From: Lathyrus oleraceus
Taxonomy: Eukaryota; Streptophyta; Magnoliopsida; Fabales; Fabaceae
Length of the DNA stretch: 64,000 nucleotides
NCBI RefSeq assembly: GCF_024323335.1
Contig: NC_066580.1
Location: 139,309,170 to 139,373,169, forward strand
Direction: 5' to 3'
A program made the position numbers and the translations under genes. Below the pieces are notes generated by a model. The model had not been told where the DNA came from. It saw only the letters and a program-made list of their open reading frames with translations, and did no database searches. The first letter of the stretch is position 1. Every line of letters starts with the position of its first letter. Below, one piece after another: positions 55,852 through 64,000 of this stretch.

Positions 55852-58489
55852 AGAAAGGCATCGGGGTACCAGACTAGGTATGCAAAGATGACCAATCAAA
55901 AGGGGAAACCACAAACATTACCAGCAAACGGTGAATGAAAGAGGACCCGCTGGGGATAAAATTGCTTACTCTGAGCAAATATCCGAAAGGTGAAAGGAAT
56001 ATCAATACCGAGACTGGATAATGATAACCACAAAGAGGGGATTACATCTACCGGTTAGTGGGCAGAAAACCACAGAAAAGCAACCGTCATCAACTAGGAT
56101 GAGCACGAAGGGTTGACTCCACAAAGGGGAGGAAAGAGGATTCACATCTACCGGTTAGTAGGTAGAAGACCGCAAAGGTAGGACTTACAACTGCTGGTTT
56201 GTAGGCAGAGGCCACCAAAATCTGCCGAGGATAAGATGAATGATTGCCGGTTAGTGAGCAACTATTCATTTATACCACAGGGAAGCACAAGAGACAGCCC
56301 AAGGAAGCCAATTTAGGATCGATCCAAAAAGACAGACTGAATCAAGACTCATCCTAATGAGGAAAGAACTCAATAGGGCAAACCCATCCCATTAGGTATG
56401 GGGAGGGAACGGAAACAACCGTCATCCACGAGGATAAAACTCAGTGGGGAGCGCAGAAGGAAATGGTAGACACTTTCTGCTTAAGGGGTAAACTCTACAT
56501 GGAGAGATCAGACACACCCACATCTGCTGGGGGAATGGATCCAAGCATGCCAAATGCTACCAATTCTGGGGAGTAACACTGTCGGGGATACCCACTCGAC
56601 TAAAGAGTCACTTGTTGGGGAAACACCTCTCTCAACCCTGTTGGGGAACCCAATTCCGAAATCAATCCAAAGGCGCGAGGCTAAACTCCTTCCAACAATC
56701 CATTCTCGGATGGTCACCACGGCCTGGGCTAATGGATATGCTTGCAATGCAAATGCATAAGTTTTTTTTTTGTTTTACACAATGCCCCATGATCATGGAA
56801 ATGCTACGCACTAATGATGCAATATGCTATGCTTATCTAAATGATGAATGCATAAACACACGTCCCCTCCAGAGACAACACCGGGGAACTCCAGGAACTG
56901 TGCTGAGGCTTTCATTTCCACGTCAATTTCCACCCTGCTGGGAAAAGACAAACTTCGCTGGGGATGACCTCCATCGAACCCGATCCGCTTGGAGATTACC
57001 CTGCTAGGGGAGGCAACCCATGCTTATCTCTACTGGGGATGATTTTCTCCGAACCCGATCCGCTTTGGAGATTACCCTGCTAGGAAGGCAGTAACCTTCA
57101 GGCTTGCTGAGGAGACACTGATCTCAAATCTGTTAGGGAGATAACCCTCTCACACCCACTGGGGAAATACAGCCTATTGGACACGGAACACCTGTCGAGT
57201 CGCCGAACAGCGGCATCCATCGTCCACCCACAGTGTCGGCTTTCCACTTTTGAGAACTCCCAGACTCGCCTAGACTCTTCTGATTCATCCCACGAAGATC
57301 GGATTCCTGGGATTCATACAAACTTTCCAGTCCTTAGGCTTTGAAGAGTCTTCTTGATTAGCTTTCAGGGATCGTCGTCACAACTCTGTCACGGGCTTCT
57401 CACCGTTCGTCTGTCCATTGCCCCTGGTCGGGCTCTGCAGGGATCTCCTTTGTCAAAAGGTTTCATACCACTACCTGCCAGCGAATGAAGATATCTAACA
57501 GTACCTGCCCAAGAGATTGTTAGATAAAAGCGTGCCCCAGGCGTGCCAACACTTCAACATCTGGGTCACTCAAACCTCCGAATAAGATTTCCAGATTTCA
57601 ATCTTATAAGCACGCATCGGAAGGGACCTCTATGTTTCAAAATGCAAATATTCTTATCAAAACGAACGGATGTTTTCGTAATCAAAGCGGTAATGAAAAC
57701 AAAAACAAAACTATTTGACTGAGCACGCATTTATTAACTGAAAAAAGGGTGGCTCAGAATCGAGCAACACACAGGAAGCAAACCCTGGAAAGAGGTGATT
57801 GCGCACAAAAGGAAAAATCTATCCTAATGGCAATGTGAAACCGTGATCTCATCGGGTTCCAACTCGGTTACACCCCATATGTCCTCAAGACTTTCCGCAC
57901 TTTCGGCCTTCTGAACCAGACGCTTCCGATCGATCTCTGTCGGAGATTAGCCGAGTCATATCTCAAGCACAAACGATCATGCTAGACGCAGTTGTTCGTT
58001 TCAATCCCTCTTTTGCCTGGACCGCCCTTTCGGGTTTCAGTCCACCGGGATACCCATTTTTGCCCAAGTCGCCCTTGTGGGGTTTTCGACTTGCCGGGTG
58101 TACAGTTCTTTTCTTTTATTATCCCTAACTTTTGCCCGAACCTTTTCTCTTTTTTTTTTGATTCGCCGGGATGCCCTTTTTTGCCTGGACTCTTTTATTC
58201 TTTTTGTCCAGCGGGTCTCTTTTTATGAAGTATTTTCTAACTGCGTCCGCATTCACAGGGGATGGAAAATCCTCGCCACTCATGGTTGTCAGCAACAAGG
58301 CTTTGTCGGAGAAAGCCTTCTTGACCATGCTGGGGATTCATGACTGTATATCCACTTGCCCCACGATCGTCTTGAGGAAGAAGGATCCTTTTCAACACCA
58401 CATCTCTTCCATGGCACGCACGAGGTCGCACTTCTTAGTTAACAACACGCTTCATTTACTGGGTACAACTGCCCCATGACAAGTAACTG
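55852..58489 (-). other. Non-coding 3' region of element C
   Basis: No domains. Around 58,010-58,190 the phrase 'tttgcc(c/t)(g/a)...' recurs ('tttgcctggaccgcc', 'tttgcccaagtcgcc', 'tttgcccgaacc', 'ttttgcctggactc'), shared with element A near 7,880-7,930. From 56,200 leftwards short diverged repeats ('ccggttagtgggcag', 'tacatctaccggtt') occur. 56,940-57,090 holds a 90-bp duplication ('cgaacccgatccgcttggag' twice). Confidence 0.5.
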
Positions 58490-60240
58490 TCAACCTCTTT
58501 TCGCAATCAGCCTCAATGCGTCATACTGAGTCCTCATCCACTCATCCTTTTTCAAGTTTACGTCCAACGGGACCCCATGACGAAACCTGAGTCTCAAATG
58601 GTAGTACAACCTTCATCCCATATCTGAGTGAGAAAGGCGTTGCCCCAGTAGATGCACGTACCGAAGTACGACACTCAGGATACCAACTTCGTACTCAGTC
58701 ACCATCGTTGGTGCATTCAAATGTTATCGGGGAAGCACTAGCTCATTCACTTTAAATTCTCCCCATCAGACATCAGAATCCGTTCGGATTCAGGGTCAGG
58801 CCCCTCCTCCGGGATCGGTCACTCTCAATCTTTCGATTCGAGCACCTCGAAATATCCTCATCAGGGAATTCAGACTTCCTGGGTTGAGAATCATTAATGG
58901 GTTGCTGGGCGTGATAACCATACAATACCCTCCTCTTGGTTGCTTTCTGGGAGGTATACTGAATATCGTATTCAGTCGGCACCATTTGCCCTCTCGCAAC
59001 CCGTCCGTTCAATGCTAGCCCCTCAAGCACATACTTGATCAGATCCATTTTGGACTTCCACAAGGTGGTATGAACCAGCATACACTGTCTCAGTCGGCGA
59101 GCAGCCTATGCCAAAGTACATCAAGTTTTCTCGAGCAGAGAGTGTATTATTTCACAGTCGATAAACTTTTTGCTTAGGTAAATTGCATGCTCTTTTCGAC
59201 CAGACTCGTCATGCTGACCCAATACACCTCATAGACCCCTTGAGGGCTGTCAAGTACCAGATCAACATTTATTCCTTCCACGGGAGACATCAGAATCAGA
59301 GGTTCCTGCTACTCATTCTTTTATCTTTCCATGCCCCTTGGTAGTCATCATTCCACCTGACCATTTGATTTCTTTCTTTTTTTGGTTTTTGGTTCAGGCG
59401 TTTCTTGCACTGTTCTTTTTTTTTTTTTTAGCCGGATCGACCTCGACTCCTCTTATCCGCTTACAATAAGCCTCGGCAGCTTACCGGACAGCACTCCACA
59501 AGTGCACTCATTCGGACTCGACAGTACGAGTTATCTCAACCGGTCAAACAACTTGCCCCGGTCTACCGGATGCCCCTGTTCTGTTTGGGACTTTGTCATC
59601 ATGTCATCAACATGGCATTCGCTTTCGCGATGAATCATATCATGAAACAAAGTCACCGTAGCCCTTTGATCCGTGGCACCGGCCTTCTTCTTCGCCTTAT
59701 AACAAGAAGGTACTCTTTGGTGTGATGAACATTGTTTACTCCATATCATCTGGTGACGATTCAATTTGACTTTGGCCCAGTAAGCCATCCATGAAGGTAA
59801 ACACCGAGAACTGAGCAATATTATCCACCAATACATCAACGTGAAGTACCGGGAATTCATCTTTCGAACTAGCTCTATTCACGTCTCGATGGTCCATACT
59901 CATTCTCATCTTTTAGCATCGGTTTCCGCTTCACTGGAGGACAGTCTTCTCTCCATGGTAGCTCGTGCCCCACAACATGGGTATTCTACCCTGGTGTATC
60001 TTGATGCAACCAGGTGACGATATCAAACTGCTCTTTCAACAAGGCTACCATTCTGTTCTCGACTCGCCTCTGAAGCGGCCTCAACTTTCATTTCCCTTCT
60101 GACCTCGGCGGTACTTGGGATGACAATCTTGACTCACTCCTCGTGTGGTTGAATCACCTTCTCCGCTTGTCTTAACAACCTGGCTAATTCCAGCAGATCA
60201 CAATCTTCTTCGCCTTATTCTTCGGCATGATGGATCGGAG
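58490..60240 (-). pseudogene. Broken pol of element C: RT, RNase H and part of integrase
   Basis: Fragments on the minus strand in order. Pre-RT linker about 60,240-59,970 (DLLELARLLRQAEKVI). RT start near 59,950 (EDCPPVKRKPML). RT core 59,680-59,531 (VTLFHDMIHRESECHVDDMM, SQTEQGHPVDRGKLFDRLR), with H-V-D-D at the catalytic site. RNase H end 59,081-58,773 (KSKMDLIKYVLEGLALNGRV, YDIQYTSQKATKR, FPDEDISR). Integrase C-terminal bit 58,660-58,560 (GATPFSLRYGMKVVLPFETQ). Each piece is in its own frame, with many stops and large losses: most of RT and nearly all of integrase are missing. The lineage is Ogre/Tat by the VDDM and DEYDIQY-like motifs. Confidence 0.85.
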
Positions 60241-60543
60241 TGTCGAAGTCATACAGAGGTGTAACCAAATTGTTATCGATGAGATCAGGATGGTAATCAC
60301 TTTTGAGGTCGGAACCAAATGACTCAAAAGGAAAGAGAATAAAAACATTGCCATTTTTATTTTTATTTTTTAAAACTGCAAAAAGTGAAAAACAGGGAAC
60401 ACCGCTTTAATCACAAAAACATCCATTTGTTACTGATGCAAAATGTTGCACAATGAAACACATGAGATGGCCCTTACAATGGACCATTACGTTTCGGGCA
60501 AAACGTATGGCTTTCATGCAAACAAAATGGAAACACAGAAATA

Positions 60544-61743
60544 CTATTCTTCTGGATGAGTGACAGTGGCGATCTTGGAGGCCTTCCAATTCTCTGGTAC
60601 GCACGACTTTATCCACGCCTCGAGCTCGCGGTCACGATCAATCTCTTCACTCACTGAACGAGCGTGATCAGGATCCAGCATTCCTGCACTGACAAAGGTG
60701 TACGGTGGACGACATCCTCTGTTTGGTCTAGCCGACTTTTGATCTGGATAACCAATCCCGAACATGTCTGCCTTTACCATAATATCAATGATCCTTCCCC
60801 AGCCTCGGGCCTCTCTGTTCTTCACCACTTCCAGGGCTTGTTTATAAGAAGAAATGGACAGCCTTTTCTCTTTCTCAGCAACAAGGGCATTCTCCACCTT
60901 GATGGTTTCAATAGCTTGATTTGGTGTTTCAAATTTTTCACTGTCCGTTTCTACTTCCTTCATCTTCTGGGTCGTGTCTCCCATCACTACACATCCCTTT
61001 GTGGCGACGGCTGCACAACAAATATCAGCACTAGGGAAAGATCCATCCTTCATCAGAGGTTTTGGAACCACAGACATTGGAACCTTTAACTGATCCTCCT
61101 TAGTCACCTCCATTCTTCTCTTGGCCTTTTTCACCATCTTCACTTTTACAGGACCCTGCCTGGGTACGGGGTTGACATCCCCATTCATTATCTGTGCCAA
61201 GCTGATGGTCTTGGAATCCACCATGTCTTGGACGACATGCTTGAAAGCCCTACAACCCTCAATACTGTGTCCGGGTGCCTCAGAATGGAATTCGCACCTG
61301 GCGTTCTCATCATAGTGTGCAGGCCTCCGTTGCCGTTCTATGGGAATCAATATCCTTATCCGGACTAACCCCAAATCCCTCAATCTCCTGAACAGAAGGG
61401 TGTAAGTCACAGGCGGCTCCTCAAACTGACGATCCTCCTTCTTCTTCTTCACCTGGGTCTTAGCTCTCGGTGCCTTCTGTTGAGGTGGTGGTTGTTGCTG
61501 CGGTACAGGTGGATTACCAACAAGAGTGGTTACAGTGGCAACGTAAGGGTGATAACGATCCTGACTGCGTTCCCTTTTTACCGGCATACCGACTGACTCA
61601 ACCTCCTTCTTGAACGGACCACTGTCAGAGGGTTTCTTGGCTACAGTGCCAGAGGGTTTGTTCACTTCGGAGGACGGAGCCTTCCCCTGAACTTTCTCCA
61701 CTATCAGCTGTAGCGGTGTATTCGTCGCCATATGATTTATCAA
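60544..61743 (-). CDS. Gag-derived ORF of element C, 399 codons, protease deleted in frame
   Basis: Open from 61,743 (MINHMATN; a second Met at 61,731) to a stop at 60,544-60,546. Residues about 25-130 are a Lys/Pro/Gln-rich linker (PQQQPPPQQKAPRAKTQVKK). A C-x2-H-x5-H-x4-C knuckle lies at about 150 (CEFHSEAPGHSIEGC) followed by RAFKHVVQDMVDSKTI. The gag end follows (DQLKVPMSVVPKPLMKDGSF), and at about residue 290 the sequence jumps to the segment normally found between protease and RT (SISSYKQALEVVKNREARGW, VKADMFGIGYPDQK, FVSAGMLDPDHARS). Protease (D-T/S-G) is absent, and the capsid-bearing N-terminus of gag is absent as well. That a fusion of this length stays open while pol next to it is shredded is odd. 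It might be chance, a recent deletion, or selection. Confidence 0.82.
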   Translation of the reverse strand: MINHMATNTPLQLIVEKVQGKAPSSEVNKPSGTVAKKPSDSGPFKKEVESVGMPVKRERSQDRYHPYVATVTTLVGNPPVPQQQPPPQQKAPRAKTQVKKKKEDRQFEEPPVTYTLLFRRLRDLGLVRIRILIPIERQRRPAHYDENARCEFHSEAPGHSIEGCRAFKHVVQDMVDSKTISLAQIMNGDVNPVPRQGPVKVKMVKKAKRRMEVTKEDQLKVPMSVVPKPLMKDGSFPSADICCAAVATKGCVVMGDTTQKMKEVETDSEKFETPNQAIETIKVENALVAEKEKRLSISSYKQALEVVKNREARGWGRIIDIMVKADMFGIGYPDQKSARPNRGCRPPYTFVSAGMLDPDHARSVSEEIDRDRELEAWIKSCVPENWKASKIATVTHPEE

Positions 61744-61927
61744 TTAAACCATAAGCAAAGTATACAATGAAGTTTCGAGTCGCCACCGCACTTTTATTTA
61801 TCCAAAGGATTGGCTAAAAAGCGAACAAAAGCCTAAGAAGTTTTACACGTAGAAAACTAATAAAAGATCAGAGATTCCGGGTAAGGGGTAAGTTACGCAA
61901 TGGGAAGGTGTTAGGCACCCACTACGT

Positions 61928-61943
61928 CCTAGGTACTCCTAGG
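61928..61943 (-). other. Covarying hairpin in LTR G
   Basis: Sense CCTAGG-AGTA-CCTAGG. The stem differs from those of LTRs A, C and D at several positions on both arms but still pairs perfectly, and the loop is unchanged. Confidence 0.6.
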
Positions 61944-62704
61944 GAGCCCTTTTCACACTTGTTGTAAAAGATTGTTATTTGTTAAGACATATGCATTGTG
62001 CAAACATGAGTGAGATGATGAGGAAAGAATGTACAAGCTTTATTGGGTTTGAGCGGATGAACCCGCTGCCTACGTACCTTCCATCAAAGGTAAGGATCAA
62101 AACGCCGTAGTTCGGCTAAAAGATTTCCAAAAGTGAGTTGGATTCAATTTTAAACAATAGCACTGAGGCTTTTCATTATCAATGGGAGAACACTCGACCC
62201 AAAACCAACATCCACCATGCGAGGATAGCTTCGACGTACGAGAGGGGTTAACCCTATGTTCAGTACGGAAGTCTTATTGTCGACTCACTAAAGATAAGGT
62301 GAGGTTTACATCAACCACAATGATAATTGAAACCTACGGCTAAGGCGTGAAAAGATTAATGGACATGGCCAAAACAAGTGAATGAGTGAAGTTAATTGAT
62401 TGTGATTATGAAAGTGAAGTCAAAGTATGATTAAGGTTAATTCAAAAGAAGTATTATGAAATGGAGTTTGCAAAAAGAGTCAAGGACTTGAGCCCAGGTT
62501 TTTAGTTTGAAAACATGAAGAAGTTTGCACAACGTCTATGTCAAGTTTAAGATCAAAGTGTGAAAAGGTTCTAGGACACAATGAGGATGAATGAGTGAGG
62601 ATGGAAAACAAAGCTTCTCAGGAGGTTCACTTCTTGAGATCATATAGAGGATGATTCAAGGGTGTCCTTTGGAATGGAAAGTAAGTAATGATAAAACAAA
62701 CAAA

Positions 62705-63190
62705 TGATACCGGATGCCACTCAATGGTCTTACTCCAATCTCACAAACAAAAGCGGATATCGGATACCAATGGCTGGGTTTACACCAATCTCCTAAAACA
62801 GAATTGGATATCAGAGGCCACTCAATGGTCTTACACTAATCTCCTCAAAAAGAAAACAATGAAGAAATATGGAAGTCAACTGCCAGCTTGTGGGACTTAG
62901 GTTAACCCCACACATGATCATAGGGAAAGCAAATGCCGACTCGTGGGACTTACAATTGCATCCTCACATACAAACAAAGAAAGCAAAAACAAGGGTGTCA
63001 GATGCCAACTTGTGGGACTTACTCTAACACACAGTATGATCCTAGGAAGACAAATGCCAACTCGTGGGACTTACAATTGTATCCTCACATACAAACAGTA
63101 CAACAAGATAAGATGAGTGGCCAATGTGATGGACTTGTACTCACTTCCATATCATAGGAACAAATGCCAACTCGTGGGACTTACAATCGT
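62705..63190 (-). repeat. LTR subrepeats in G
   Basis: 'atgccaactcgtgggacttac' and relatives at about 62,714, 62,765, 62,817, 62,879, 62,933, 63,001, 63,054, 63,118 and 63,163, often followed by 'atcctcacatacaaac'. Same position in the LTR as the 'gccaatcgctggacttac' subrepeats of B, C and D. Confidence 0.85.
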
Positions 63191-64000
63191 CCTCAATGGG
63201 TAAACAACAATAATGAGGTCAAACAGACAAAAGAGATGCTCATGCATTAATGACAATTGATGATGATAAATGCATAACATACAGGCAAGCAAGTGCACAT
63301 AGAGCAAGCAATCAGTCAATGAATAGCAAACAGCACACTCTATAGCCAAACAATTGGGGGCTCACACAAGAGGGTTTGACTTTGAAAGTCCACTGTAATG
63401 GGTGAAGGTCGCTCTTAACCTTGCCATTGAGAGGCTAAGGTGAAGCAGATGAAAAGGAGATGAGGGGTGTGCCTCATTGCTTCTATCTCAAATCAGAGAG
63501 AGCATCAAAGAAAGTGTGGGAGTTCAGAAAGTAGGAACTCTCTCCACATTATTGACTCGATCGGATCTTGGGTATTTATCTCAATGCTTCAACCAGGTAC
63601 TGGGAGCAAAGAGAGGACACACTGAATAGTGGGGGATAGATTGCTTATCCCTACCTTCCACCAATTGCCTTACTTGAAGGACTTTTCCTGCTGAGGACAA
63701 ATATAAACAAACACAGGCATTGCCTCTTAAGGAGGACTTCAGACAGTTTGCCCGGTCAAATAACAGACCGGGTCTCCAGACTACATGAAGAAGAAGTAAT
63801 TATACCTCAAAAGCAAAATGCTAAAATAGCAAAGCAAGCAAGTTCAGAGAACTTAAGCAACTAAAGTACCTGAAAAAGTCAAACTTATTAGTAAACAAGT
63901 CAAAAGTTTAAATCAAAAGAAATGGCAAACAGTCAACACAGGGGATCAACTGAGCAAAGCATAAGACTCAAGTTATGAGTCCAACCATCTGCAAAACAAA

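Larger units (their letters stand above)
53576..61775 (-). mobile_element. Internal region of element C (gag-derived ORF, broken pol, repeat-rich 3' region)
   Basis: Sense order, right to left: gag-derived ORF 61,743-60,544, RT/RNase H/integrase remnants 60,240-58,490, a repeat-rich non-coding region 57,900-53,591, polypurine tract, LTR. This is the Ogre/Tat order. Protease is missing from between the gag part and the RT part, and there is no primer-binding site on the right. Non-autonomous. Confidence 0.8.
61776..64000 (-). repeat. Partial Ogre-type LTR G, 3' portion, diverged from LTR C
   Basis: Begins near 61,776 at 'gagtcgccaccgcacttttatttat', a phrase that in LTR A lies 76 bp and in LTR C about 45 bp inside the LTR end. 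The true end and the primer-binding site are therefore missing at this junction. Further collinear blocks: 'gggaaggtgttaggcaccc' (61,900), 'ctgcctacgtacc' (62,068), 'gctcttaacc' (63,411), and 'gcctcttaaggaggacttcagac' (63,722). By eye only 70-80 % like LTR C. It runs off the right edge. Confidence 0.75.

Overview
This window looks like nuclear DNA of a plant, most likely a legume of the pea/vetch/lentil group (Fabeae). The reasons are very long (about 3.7-4.8 kb) Ty3/gypsy LTRs of Ogre/Tat type beginning TGTCATACCCC, TGTAAGACCCC or TGTA(A/G)CACCTC, primed by a tRNA-Arg-like site; a Cyclops/Athila-type fragment; SIRE-type and other Ty1/copia elements; GT-AG introns; and a TIR-type resistance-gene relic. 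The taxon is an inference. Almost everything here is transposable-element sequence. I found one apparently intact host gene.

Left part, 1-19,308, minus-strand nest. Element A is a tandem LTR-internal-LTR-internal array: LTR 10,973-14,700, a 6.1-kb internal region with only a damaged gag and a 98-bp tandem array, LTR 953-4,871, then a second internal region running off the left edge. A lies inside the LTR of element B (14,701-19,232), which lies 76 bp inside the LTR of element E (19,233-19,308).

Middle, 19,309-42,640. A poorly resolved stretch with a possible MITE is followed by a complete Ty1/copia element (21,106-28,812, TSD gaatt) whose reading frame has only a few breaks. Next come a relic of a TIR resistance gene (about 29.7 kb), an Athila/Cyclops-type LTR plus gag remnant on the + strand (30.4-32.7 kb), the RRM-protein gene (33,117-34,090, four exons, 170 aa, probably organelle targeted), unrecognised coding remnants (36.6-37.8 kb), and a SIRE-type copia element on the + strand with gag to mid-integrase missing (38.3-41.0 kb).

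Right part, 42,640-64,000, again all minus strand. A decayed gypsy element F (RNase H, RT, protease, gag) carries a solo LTR of the same family as the 21-28.8 kb copia element. F is interrupted by an Ogre-type LTR fragment D (47,216-48,789), which is itself interrupted by element C. C consists of LTR 48,790-53,575, a 3' region full of tandem repeats (53.6-57.9 kb), broken pol (58.5-60.2 kb) and a 399-codon gag-derived ORF (60,544-61,743). That ORF abuts a divergent LTR, G (about 61.78 kb onward), with no primer-binding site between them.

The most interesting signal not explained by the usual annotation is a 6-bp-stem hairpin near the 3' end of all five Ogre-type LTR ends present. Its AGTA loop (sense strand) is invariant while both stem arms change together, which suggests a conserved RNA structure. 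Also notable are palindrome arrays in three unrelated retroelements and a 210-bp tandem repeat that could seed a satellite. All coordinates and identities were read by eye; nothing was aligned or searched.
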